A program made the translations under genes and the position numbers. The notes beneath the pieces are model-generated. The model was not told the origin of the DNA. It saw only the letters and a list, made by a program, of their open reading frames with translations, and made no database searches. From JAKLQR01 sp963753165 (GTDB taxonomy: Bacteria; Nitrospirota; Thermodesulfovibrionia; Thermodesulfovibrionales; SM23-35), in assembly GCA_963753165.1 (NCBI GenBank), contig CAVWBP010000006.1:21666-85665 (forward strand): a DNA stretch of 64,000 bases, read 5' to 3'. Below are positions 25,099-33,445 of the stretch, one piece after another (the stretch's first letter is position 1; each line of letters begins with the position of its first letter).

Positions 25099-27183
25099 TT
25101 AACCGGGCTGGAGTTTCGAAAAATCTGCAATTGCCGAAACAGTCTCCCATACGTCAGTGAGCAATGCGAGTCTGTTCTGTTTCACCTCTTCATTCTTGTC
25201 CATGACAAGCACATGATCGAAGAAATGATTGACCGGTTCAGTCAACGAGGTAAGGAGCATGAGCGCGTCCTGGCATGAACCCTCTTCTCTGTGCTTCAAA
25301 AGTGCCGGTTTCAACATATCAAGCGTTTCCTTAAGCTTCTGTTCTTGTGCCTCTGTCAGGAGCGCAGGATTTATTTCGGGAAGCGCTTTTTTCGGTATGA
25401 TATTATTGGCTCTTTTCACGGCAGCAAGAAAATCGTTATATTCTACTTTTTCCTTAAACTCTCTGAGGGCATCAAGCCTGTGTCGGACCTCTTGTAACCG
25501 GAGGACCAATGACAGGGGCAGGATTGAGGACACCAGATCAGGACTGTAGCCCTGGTCCAAAAGCACTGTCTCAAGCCTCCCTTCAAAAAATTTCAAAATA
25601 GCGTTTTCTGTTTCCTGCATATTCCCGGCTACCTGAAGATTCGAGAGCGCTTGTTCAACAAGTTCCCTGATTGTAAGATCGTAGCCCTTATCGAACAGGA
25701 TCGTAACAATCCCCAGGGCTGCTCTCCTGAGAGCAAAGGGGTCTTCAGAGCCGGTGGGCACAAGGCCGATCGAGAAAAAAGCCGCGATAGTATCTATCTT
25801 GTCTGCAATGCTTACAATAGCGCCTGTATCCGTTTCAGGCAATTCTCCGCCTGAATGCGTTGGCAGATAATGCTCCTGAATAGCCTGTGCAACCACTTCC
25901 TCCTCTTTGTCGTGAAGGGCATAGTATCTTCCCATGACACCCTGGAGTTCCGGAAACTCCCTTACCACGCCTGTGACAAGGTCTGTTTTGGCAAGCTGTG
26001 CAGCGCGGATAACATTCTCCTTTCCTGACGGGACAATTCTCCCGGCAAGGAACCCTGCATTCGAGACGATCCGCTCTGTTTTTTTATAGACGCTTCCGAG
26101 GCTTTCCTGGAACGTGACTTTTTTCAGTTCCTCCAGCCGTTCGACAAGAGGCTTTTTCGTGTCTTCTTCATAGTAGAATCTTGCATCCTCAAAGCGCGCC
26201 CTTATCACACGCTCGGCGCCGATCCTGACGGTATCTGCATTCTCCCCGCTCGTATTGCTTACGACTACAAAATGGTTCGTCAGTTCACCCGCTTTATTTT
26301 CAACGGCAAAATATTTCTGATGTCCTTTCATGACGATAATGAGCAATTCGCTGGGCAGAGCAAGATACTCTTCAGAGAACTGGGCCATGACCGGCACCGG
26401 ATATTCCACGAGGTTCACGACGGTATCAAGCAGCTCCTCGTCAGGCATGACTTTTTCTCCAAGAGGGTCCAGAAGCTTTGCAGTTCTTTCAAGGATAAGC
26501 CCTTTCCTTTCCTGAGGGTCGATTATCACATAATGATTAGCAAGCAGGTTCTTATACCCTGATATTTCATTGATTTGAACTGCTTCAGGCGAGAGGAACC
26601 GGTGGCCTTTTGTGACCATATCGCTCCGAATCCCGTCAACTTCGAACCTGATCACGGTATTCCCGAAGAGCGCGAGCAACCAGCGGATCGGCCTCGCAAA
26701 CCGGATTGTACGATCACCCCACCTCATCGACTTCGGAAGATGGAGAGAGAAGAGAAGTTTTTTCAGGATGTCCGGCAGGACCTCACTCACATGGACGCCT
26801 TTTTCTGCAATCACCGCAACAACGTATTCACCCTTGTCCTTCTGCATGATAACCAGGCTCTCGACGCTGACTCCCTGTGAGGCGGCAAATCCAAGGGCCG
26901 CCTTTGTCGGCTTTCCCTCTATATCAAAAGCAGCTTTTTTCGAAGGCCCGAATACCTCTTTTACCCTGTCCTCCTGCATCTGGGGTATTCCGTCCGCAAT
27001 GACCGCAAGTCTTCTCGGTGTTCCGTAGGTCTCTATCCCGCCAAACGGCACATAATTTTCCCTGAATATCTTTTCTGCATTCTCTTTCAACTGTTTCATT
27101 GCCGGCGGGATGAACCTCGCAGGCAGATCTTCCGTGCCTATCTCGAGCAGACACGAGGAATTGTTGAGTGCATTTTCAGTCAT
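25099..27183 (-). CDS. glyS: Glycyl-tRNA synthetase beta subunit
   Basis: 694 residues, full length for the beta chain of the bacterial alpha2-beta2 enzyme. It opens LLEIGTEDLPARFIPPAMKQL and contains FGPSKKAAFDIEGKPTKAALGFA, LHLPKSMRWGDRTIRFARPI, EYPVPVMAQF, HQKYFAVEN, RVIRARFEDARFYYEED and the DALRE-type anticodon domain at the end. It charges tRNA-Gly together with GlyQ, which is not in the window. The start overlaps the end of the upstream FTR gene by 8 bases. The 3' end has a strong terminator. Confidence 0.97.
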   Translation of the reverse strand: MTENALNNSSCLLEIGTEDLPARFIPPAMKQLKENAEKIFRENYVPFGGIETYGTPRRLAVIADGIPQMQEDRVKEVFGPSKKAAFDIEGKPTKAALGFAASQGVSVESLVIMQKDKGEYVVAVIAEKGVHVSEVLPDILKKLLFSLHLPKSMRWGDRTIRFARPIRWLLALFGNTVIRFEVDGIRSDMVTKGHRFLSPEAVQINEISGYKNLLANHYVIIDPQERKGLILERTAKLLDPLGEKVMPDEELLDTVVNLVEYPVPVMAQFSEEYLALPSELLIIVMKGHQKYFAVENKAGELTNHFVVVSNTSGENADTVRIGAERVIRARFEDARFYYEEDTKKPLVERLEELKKVTFQESLGSVYKKTERIVSNAGFLAGRIVPSGKENVIRAAQLAKTDLVTGVVREFPELQGVMGRYYALHDKEEEVVAQAIQEHYLPTHSGGELPETDTGAIVSIADKIDTIAAFFSIGLVPTGSEDPFALRRAALGIVTILFDKGYDLTIRELVEQALSNLQVAGNMQETENAILKFFEGRLETVLLDQGYSPDLVSSILPLSLVLRLQEVRHRLDALREFKEKVEYNDFLAAVKRANNIIPKKALPEINPALLTEAQEQKLKETLDMLKPALLKHREEGSCQDALMLLTSLTEPVNHFFDHVLVMDKNEEVKQNRLALLTDVWETVSAIADFSKLQPG

Positions 27184-27499
27184 GGATTTTCCTTCGTTCA
27201 GGCACTCTTACATGCGTGGTCTTCTCTTCATTCCATTCCTTTGAGACATACAACCCGCAGTAGCAGCTTCCATATTCCCTGATATCAGGGTCCCGGTACA
27301 CACAGGGGCAGATAATATCCTTATCCTCCTCCTTCACGCCGGCAGCAAGACGGCACGGGCAGGAACGGTATCCGTAGCGGGACTCATTGGTTATGAGTCC
27401 TTCCAGGATCTGGAGGACATATTCTCTGTCCCTGTTGAGCTGTATCCCCTGCGACTCCGCGTATTTTGTGAGGATTTCATAAAGTCTCTCTGCATTCAT
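27176..27499 (-). CDS. Ferredoxin-thioredoxin reductase catalytic subunit
   Basis: 107 residues carrying the six conserved Cys of the FTR beta chain: C47-P-C49 (RSCPCRL), C64-P-C66 (IICPCVYRD) and C79-Y-C81 (YGSCYCGLYV). These bind a [4Fe-4S] cluster and form the redox-active disulfide that passes electrons from ferredoxin to thioredoxin. In plant enzymes the last motif is CHC; here a Tyr replaces the His, as in some bacterial forms. It follows the glutaredoxin gene with an ATGA overlap and precedes glyS with an 8-base overlap, so the three form one operon and the glutaredoxin is the likely partner. Confidence 0.93.
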   Translation of the reverse strand: MNAERLYEILTKYAESQGIQLNRDREYVLQILEGLITNESRYGYRSCPCRLAAGVKEEDKDIICPCVYRDPDIREYGSCYCGLYVSKEWNEEKTTHVRVPERRKIHD

Positions 27500-27756
27500 G
27501 AGAGATCCAGGGCTTTTTTGATGGCATCTTCATCGAGTCCTTTTATGACCTCTTCAACGATAAGTGTTGGATACGTGGCATCCGGATTATATTTCTTAAG
27601 CTCTTTTGACGTCAGCCACTGTTCCCCGCTGTCAAGAAGGTCCACTTCCGTCATAGCATAGGAAATGTTATGTTCATCGAGGAACTTCTTCACCTGTTTG
27701 CATATAGGGCACGTAGTCAATGCATACAACCTGACTTTCTTCTTCTGTCCTTCCAT
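27496..27756 (-). CDS. Glutaredoxin-like protein (NrdH type)
   Basis: 86 residues with the redox motif C16-P-I-C19 (RLYALTTCPICKQVKKFLDE), the YPTLIVEE segment with cis-Pro and a C-terminal helix. It is a small monothiol/dithiol glutaredoxin or NrdH-like thioredoxin. It overlaps the FTR gene by 4 bases, which argues that it takes electrons from FTR rather than from glutathione. It is cytosolic. The downstream acceptor is unknown. Confidence 0.9.
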   Translation of the reverse strand: MEGQKKKVRLYALTTCPICKQVKKFLDEHNISYAMTEVDLLDSGEQWLTSKELKKYNPDATYPTLIVEEVIKGLDEDAIKKALDLS

Positions 27757-27820
27757 CTCCGCACCTCCCTGATCAGACTAGAATATGCTCCGGCGAAATG
27801 ATTCATTTTCTGACAAGCCT

Positions 27821-28174
27821 CTATGCGTTGCCAAAAGGCGTGTCCGGGTTCGTCGTTTTGAAGACTTCAGCCGCCGAATGTGAAATATCCTCAAGCATTT
27901 CACCGTTTGCCTTATCAATTATCTCGATCGAGACCTTGAGTGTTGCAGCAACGTCCTCCAGCGAGAGGCCGTTTTTATAATGATGATGTGCGATTATTAC
28001 CTTCAATACATCATCGACGATGAACCTTTTCAGTTCCGTATCGTCTACTGAAACAGTATCGCATGCAGCATGGAAAGCCATGCCGTCTTCCAGCGCTGCA
28101 ATGATCTCATCCATTGCTTTATTATAGATCCGGCTCTCTTCTTCAGTATATTCCTTGTAGTGGAAATCTTCCAT
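27821..28174 (-). CDS. Hypothetical helical protein (117 aa)
   Basis: 117 residues from ATG 28174, chosen because AAAGGAG lies 5 bases upstream (the frame opens earlier, at 28246, without such a site). Sequence features are acidic helices (KEYTEEESRIYNKAMDEIIA), DGMAFHAACDTVSVDD, then IVDDVLKVIIAHHHYK and LSLEDVAATLKVSIEIID. The last part looks like a small helix-turn-helix, but I do not recognise the family. It is a separate unit from the downstream glutaredoxin gene, with 65 bases between. Confidence 0.68.
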   Translation of the reverse strand: MEDFHYKEYTEEESRIYNKAMDEIIAALEDGMAFHAACDTVSVDDTELKRFIVDDVLKVIIAHHHYKNGLSLEDVAATLKVSIEIIDKANGEMLEDISHSAAEVFKTTNPDTPFGNA

Positions 28175-28274
28175 GTAGCTCCTTTTGAAGCGGTAATATT
28201 TAAATTTACCATACGACAGGCGGAGGATTCTATAAAAAATGAGCATCGCAGGGAAACCATGCAGTTACGGATGG

Positions 28275-28370
28275 GAAAATCCTCCCCTTTACAAGGGGAG
28301 GCTGGTGGAGTATTATGAAAAATATTCAAACCTCCCCAACCCCTCCTTGGAAAGGAGGGGATTGAATTCT
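28275..28370. repeat. REP-like double hairpin (CCTCCCC/GGGGAGG)
   Basis: Two adjacent hairpins, CCTCCCCTTTACAAGGGGAGG and, 40 bases on, CCCCTCCTTGGAAAGGAGGGG. The two halves are also mutually inverted (AATCCTCCCC against GGAGGGGATT). A related but degenerate stretch lies at 47005-47040. It resembles dispersed REP elements rather than a terminator, as there is no T-run. Confidence 0.6.
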
Positions 28371-28443
28371 TGATTGCAGGGGTATTTCCGATAAAACCTC
28401 GCAACATTGAGGGATATCGGATACGATGTAAGCTAAGAGGCAT

Positions 28444-29049
28444 ATGGATCCACTCGGGAAAAAAGAACTTATGTCTTTTTACAACAGGCATCTGAAAGAC
28501 TTCGGGGATACCCCGCAGGCGGTGCGCTGGACTCCTGCAGGCCAGTTGCGGAGATATGAAAATCTCCTTCGGATTGCAGGCAATTTCTTTGGCAAAACTC
28601 TCCTGGACTTCGGCTGCGGCAAGGGAGATTTTTACGGGTTTCTGAGGAGGAAGAATATCTCCGCACACTACTGCGGCATCGATATCAATGAAAATCTCAT
28701 CTCGCTGGCCAGGGACAAATATCCTGAGGCTGAATTTATTGCGATGGACATAGAGAAGAAAGATCTGGAGAGAAATTTCGACTGCATCATTCTATGCGGT
28801 GTTTTCAACCTCAGGGTCGCCGGCATAGAGGAAACCATGAAGAATATTCTGAAAAGGCTTTTCAGTGTTTGCAAAGGCGCTTTGCATATGAGCGCCCTCT
28901 CATATTCTATTCCACAGAGGACCGTGGAACTCTTTTATGTAAAACCTGAAGAGTTGCTCCGGTTTGCACTCACAGAACTCTCACCAAAGGTAACCTTGAT
29001 GCACACAGATGAAGATATTTATCTTTCGGTCTACAAGGGGATTACTTAG
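28444..29049 (+). CDS. Class I SAM-dependent methyltransferase
   Basis: 201 residues. Motif I is LLDFGCGKGDFYGFL (near residue 57), followed by CGIDINENLISLA (motif II) and FDCIILCGVFNL (motif IV). The fold is a standalone Rossmann methyltransferase; the substrate cannot be predicted. ATG 28444 is the first start after an AT-rich spacer. The stop TAG at 29047-29049 coincides with the first three bases of the second MITE-like element. It converges with hemB. Confidence 0.85.
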   Translation: MDPLGKKELMSFYNRHLKDFGDTPQAVRWTPAGQLRRYENLLRIAGNFFGKTLLDFGCGKGDFYGFLRRKNISAHYCGIDINENLISLARDKYPEAEFIAMDIEKKDLERNFDCIILCGVFNLRVAGIEETMKNILKRLFSVCKGALHMSALSYSIPQRTVELFYVKPEELLRFALTELSPKVTLMHTDEDIYLSVYKGIT

Positions 29050-29183
29050 TGTCTGTTTATAAACTCTGGGTTTGTCATCCTCCGGCTTGACCGGGGGATC
29101 CAGAAAACATTGAAAATACTGGATTCCCGCCTTCGCGAGAATGACGAATTTTTATCGGAATCGCACTTTATAAACAGACTCTA
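29047..29183. repeat. MITE-like element, copy 2 (137 bp)
   Basis: Same 17-bp ends as copy 1 (TAGTGTCTGTTTATAAA / TTTATAAACAGACTCTA) and a nearly identical interior, differing mainly by a shorter loop (AAAACATTGAAAATA instead of the CCCGAAAGCTTTCGGG hairpin). It lies exactly between the convergent methyltransferase and hemB genes and provides the TAG stop of both. Confidence 0.8.
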
Positions 29184-30154
29184 CTTATTGAGCAGTTTTG
29201 CCGCGTCTTTTGCAAAATAGGTGAGAATAAGATCAGCGCCCGCGCGCCGGATTGAGGTAAGGACTTCCATCATGACCCGCTGCTCATCAATCCAGCCAAG
29301 CTTGCCGGCGGCTTTGATAAGGGAATATTCCCCGCTCACATTATACGCTGCCACAGGGACATCAAACGTGTCTTTTACATCGGAGATGACATCGAGGTAA
29401 GAGAGAGCAGGTTTAATCATTACGATATCCGCCCCTTCCTCGATATCGAGTTCCACTTCCTTCAATGCTTCCCTTCTGTTCGCGGGGTCCATCTGGTAAG
29501 AACGTCTGTCGCCGAACTGGGGAGCAGATTCCGCTGCTTCCCTGAAAGGGCCGTAAAAAGCAGAGGCATATTTTGCTGCATAGGACATGATCGGTAGTTC
29601 TTCAAATCCTTCTTCGTCAAGCGCAAACCGGATCGCGTCAACCCTTCCGTCCATCATGTCCGACGGGGCGACCATGTCAGCGCCGGCTTTTGCATGGGAA
29701 ACCGCCTCTTTCGCAAGAAGCTCCAGGGTTGAATCATTGTCAACATCCCCGTCTCTTATAATCCCGCAATGGCCGTGGCTGGTATATTCGCACATGCAGA
29801 CGTCGGTGATTACATAGAGTCCGGGCACGCTGTCTTTGATCGCTTTTATTGCACTGCTGAACAACTCCATGCGGATCGTATGCACCGGACCCGATCTCGT
29901 CTTTCTGTTCAGGTATCCCGAAGAGCAATATGGACGGGATGCCTAAGGAATAGACTTCTTTCGCATGCTTCTTTATCCTGTCCACAGATTCCTGAAAGCA
30001 GCCGGGCATTGAAGAAATTTCCTTCCTCACCCCTTTGCCGAAAGTCACAAAAAGGGGATAAATGAAATCGATCAGGAGAAAGTGAGGTCTCCCTCACCAT
30101 TCTCCTGATCGTTTCGTTCTTCCTTAGCCTTCTCGGTCTATGGACTGGGAACAT
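29181..30154 (-). pseudogene. hemB: Delta-aminolevulinic acid dehydratase (porphobilinogen synthase), two frameshifts
   Basis: From ATG 30154 the protein reads RPRRLRKNETIRRMVRETSL, breaks near 30073, continues FIYPLFVTFGKGVRKEISSM and SLGIPSILLFGIPEQKDEIG in a second frame, breaks near 29860, and continues SVPGLYVITDVCMCEYTSHG to the end. Zn ligands (DVCMCEYTSHGHC), the Schiff-base Lys (MSYAAKYASAFYGPF) and the second Lys (VMIKPALSYLD) are all present. Each break is one extra base. The enzyme condenses two 5-aminolevulinate molecules in haem and corrinoid synthesis. As it is essential for haem, real inactivation is unlikely and error is favoured. Its stop TAG comes from the adjoining MITE. 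Confidence 0.88.
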
Positions 30155-30188
30155 ACCTTTGCCATACTTTCATTCTGTGGAAAGGTTC

Positions 30189-30539
30189 TTACTCTCCGCA
30201 TCCGCTGCCGCAGCCTGAACCGCATGCCGACGCTCCGCCTTCGGACCCGCATGTCGATGCACCGCCGCTGAAGATGAACCCTTCGCCCTCTGTCCCGACA
30301 TAATAGTCAAGCTGTTTATCGGAGAGGGTCACTGATGTCTCTTTATCGAGAAAGATTTTGAGCCCGTCCTTCTCAACAACTTCATCCTCGGGTTTATGGG
30401 CCTCTTCGATATTAAGGCCGTATGAAGGCCCGCAGCAGCTTGAACCGGCAATAAAAATCCTTAGCCCATGCTGCGCCTTCCCTTCATCAGTGAGTATCGT
30501 TTTTGCCTTTTCAGCAGCCTTCTCTGTTACTGTGAGCAC
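30189..30539 (-). CDS. IscA/ErpA-type iron-sulfur carrier with Cys-Gly tail
   Basis: 116 residues of the HesB/IscA fold: MLTVTEKAAEKAKTILTDEG, LRIFIAGSSCCGPSYGL and GLKIFLDKETSVTLSDKQLD. The ligands are C35/C36 and a C-terminal region ending in CGSGCGSGCGE, unusually rich in Cys-Gly repeats compared with normal CGCG ends. It would carry or deliver Fe-S clusters. It lies 34 bases upstream of hemB on the same strand and may be co-transcribed with it. Confidence 0.87.
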   Translation of the reverse strand: MLTVTEKAAEKAKTILTDEGKAQHGLRIFIAGSSCCGPSYGLNIEEAHKPEDEVVEKDGLKIFLDKETSVTLSDKQLDYYVGTEGEGFIFSGGASTCGSEGGASACGSGCGSGCGE

Positions 30540-30681
30540 AAAGCACCTCCAAAAGTTTGATATTTTAGCATAAAAAATAACTCCCTAAAAAAGCAAACCC
30601 CGAGGTATGCCTGGCAGGGTTAAAGGAGTTCTCTGAACCGCACAAGGCCTGAAAATGGATAGAGTGTCGACATCGCCTTGC

Positions 30682-31594
30682 TCACTTCGGAATACCTGCC
30701 TCTTCAAGGGCTGCAACAGGGTTCAGCCCGCCGACGATTACCATCCCGGCTTTATCCATGCTTACCGGTATTTCGAGCAGCGGCTGATTCGGGTTTCCGA
30801 TCAGAAGGATGCCTCCGATGCCCTTCTCTTTCAGTTTCTCTCTCAGCTCCATTGCTTTCTCAACGCTTACGACAGGGATTTCCCTGAAACTCGCGAGAAT
30901 TTTTCCGCTTCTGTTCCGTATCGCGCCGGCAATATCAGTCATCCTGCTTCTGATGAAGATTTCGAGGGGATCCAGAGAAGACCCTTCATAGCTGATCAGG
31001 GCGGTAAAGCGCAACGGTTCATCATGAATCTGGAGCACACCGCCAAACTTTGAATTGACCGGTATGCCTGCTTTGAGAAATATGCCGTTGATGGTCACAC
31101 TACACACCGTGCCGAACCCTATCTGTCCATGCGGGACCACTATGTCACCGATCGCTTCTCCGCTCTTCCTCATCACAATCTTGTCAGACATGACATAAGG
31201 CGAGGAGAATACCGGTTTCATCACCTTGAACGCCTCTTTGCGCTTTTCTTCCGGGAAGAAGGAAATATTCAGGATGATATCCCCCTGGTGTGTTTCAAGG
31301 TCAAGGTTCGTAAGATAGGAAAGGGTCTCGATCTTGCTGATGATAAACCCGATTTTATCCGAGACGGATGCCTGGGAGAGTTCTACTTTTCCCTTTTGGG
31401 TAATGAGTCTTCCCTCCCTGCCGATATACCTTCGTAAACCCTCTCTCGTCAAGAATCCTGAGATGATATCTCACGGTTCGTTCGGTAAGGTCCACTCCGT
31501 GTATCTTCAGATGTTTCGATATGTTCCTCGAACCACATATTTTATCCGGTTGTGTATCAAGCACCTTCAGTATTGCAAGCATTGTCTTTGTCAT
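30682..31594 (-). pseudogene. nrpR: NrpR-type nitrogen-responsive transcriptional regulator, one frameshift
   Basis: From ATG 31594 an N-terminal winged helix (TMLAILKVLDTQPDKICGS, VDLTERTVRYHLRILDERG) is followed, after a one-base shift near 31440, by LRRYIGREGRLITQKGKVEL and an NrpR regulatory domain (DUF128): FGTVCSVTINGIFLKAGIPV, FGGVLQIHDEPLRF, IPVVSVEKAMELREKL and the end VIVGGLNPVAALEEAGI. Archaeal NrpR binds 2-oxoglutarate and represses nitrogen assimilation genes. This is the single-domain bacterial form. It lies downstream of two glutamate-synthase-like genes on the same strand, which are its likely targets (inference). Confidence 0.85.
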
Positions 31595-31655
31595 AGCACA
31601 CTCTTTCTCTTTGCGTATTTCAGAAATTTCACGTTCCTTAAGGTTGCAGCAGCCT

Positions 31656-31686
31656 CCTGCATCCCCCTCGCGGAGGGAGGATGCAG
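31656..31686. repeat. GC-rich intercistronic hairpin
   Basis: CCTGCATCC...CCTC and GAGG...GGATGCAGG pair across a tiny loop between the second glutamate-synthase-like gene and nrpR. There is no T-run. It may be an mRNA stability or attenuation element, or a minor dispersed repeat. Confidence 0.45.
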
Positions 31687-31731
31687 GGAGTCAGTCCCAT
31701 ACTTCTTCAAAACAGAAAGTTCATCTGCTGA

Positions 31732-33342
31732 CTAATTTGCGATAACCCCTGCCGACTCCTCAACACCGGCCAGGATTCTCTCGGCCTCTTCCATGTCAGA
31801 CTCCATTACATAAGGAATTCCTGTCACATCGGCTCCTTCTCTCGTTAATGATACAAGGTCAGACCTGTCGATATACTGGATTGCAAACTTCCTCGCACCG
31901 GCCATAAGCTGCTGAAGGCCGAGTTGCAGCCTGTCACAGAATGTGTACATTCCGATCGCACCGACAGGGAATCTTCTTGTAGGCTTTTCCGTACTTCGCC
32001 TTTAATGGTTCGGCGCTTACGAATATCTTTTCTACTGAGTCGCCATATTTTTTAATTTCGGGAGGCAGTTTGTCTTCATGTAGCCATCTCCCGATATTTT
32101 TACCGACCATGGCAGGTATCATTGTGGCTCTTCCCATGCAAACTGCCTTTACGAACGGCGCACCCATTGCTATTGCCTTGAATACATGATCCTCAAGCGA
32201 GAACCCTCCGGCGATAGCAAGGTCCGGCACATATTTGCCCTCTTGCCCTCAATTCTTCGGCGAATTTGTATGCAAGCGCTTCAAGATAGATAGTCGGAAT
32301 ACCCCATTCATTCATCATCCTCCATGGGCTCATTCCTGTTCCACCGCCTGCTCCATCAATAGTGAGCAGGTCTAACTCAGCGTCTGAAGCAAACTTGATC
32401 GCCCGTGCAAGATCAACAACCCTGTATGCACCGGTCTTCAGCGAAACAAACTTTGCCCCTATTTTCCTGAGATACTTCGCGCTTTGCATGAAGCTGTCAT
32501 ATTCAACCATGCCGAGCCTTGAATGCCTCTCGAATTCTTTGAATGCACCCTCCTTGAAGGCCTTCTGGACAATTTTGTCTTCCGGGTCGGGAAGCACGAC
32601 GTAGCCTCTTCTCTTTAGTTCAAGTGCCCTTTCAAGGGTTTTGAGTTTGACTTCACCGCCGATATTTTTTGCGCCCTGTCCCCATTTGAGTTCAAGGCAT
32701 TCTACGCCGAGTTTCTCAACGGCATATTCAGGCGAACCGATTCTGCCATCCTCGACATTCTGCTGCAGGATTATCGCGCCGTATTCGTCTTTCCAGTCAT
32801 TGAATGTTTTAACTCTTCTCGCAAGTTCCGGCGAGCTTACGACTCTTCCGTTTTTTATTTCCGCTTTCGGGTCCATACCGACCACGTTCTCGCCGATTAC
32901 CACCATGATGCCTGAAATTGCGCGCGCCAATAGCCAATCCCTCCCAGTTGTCCCTTGCTATATTGGTTGATCCGAGCGCACCTGTAAAAATAGGAAGTTT
33001 GAGTTTGATCTTATGTTTTTTACCTATCTCAACCTCTGTTGAGACATTTGTGAAGAGCGCCTTGTCTGAATCTGCCTCGACACCGATCGCACCAATGCAT
33101 GTTCCCTGAATATTCAGATGAGAATAATCTACAGGGTATTGTTTTACAGCTCCGGCTGTTACCTTTCCGAAGGGTACAGGATAGAGTACTTCCCTTCCCC
33201 TGAAAGATGATTTTCCTATTTCACAGAGACCGGGGCATCCGTCAAGACAGGCAGAACATATACCTGAGGAGGGCGCCGGGTCTGATACCCTGTTTTTTGT
33301 CCCTGTGGCTGCACTTGCATTAGGTGTGCCGTAGTTCACCAT
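31732..33342 (-). pseudogene. FMN-binding glutamate synthase-like protein, copy 2, three frameshifts
   Basis: ATG 33342. N-terminal Fe-S motif SGICSACLDGCPGLCEIGKS, then FRGREVLYPVPFGKVTAG and PIFTGALGSTNIARDNWEGL; break near 32925; ISGIMVVIGENVVGMDPKAE, LELKWGQGAKNIGGEVKL, LLTIDGAGGGTGMSPWRMM; break near 32230; VPDLAIAGGFSLEDHVFKA, VKAVCMGRATMIPAMVGK; break near 31965; LGLQQLMAGARKFAIQYI to the end. Three single extra bases explain everything. It is paralogous to 33446-35041, with about 530 residues. The FMN barrel of glutamate synthase is complete, but glutaminase and GXGXG parts are absent, so the reaction may not be classical GOGAT. Confidence 0.83.
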
Positions 33343-33372
33343 TTTTTACCTCCATAAATTTTTTGAAAGCAG

Positions 33373-33404
33373 ACTTGTCCCCTAAAATATTTCAGGGGAC
33401 AAGT
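33373..33404. repeat. Perfect 11-bp inverted repeat between the paired glutamate-synthase-like genes
   Basis: ACTTGTCCCCT and AGGGGACAAGT around a 10-base AT loop. Without a clear T-run it is probably a processing or attenuation hairpin; a GGGGACAAGT-type repeat element is the alternative. Confidence 0.55.
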
Positions 33405-33445
33405 ACTGCATCTAAAGCAAAATCAGCTTGCGAGCGCAAAGAAAT

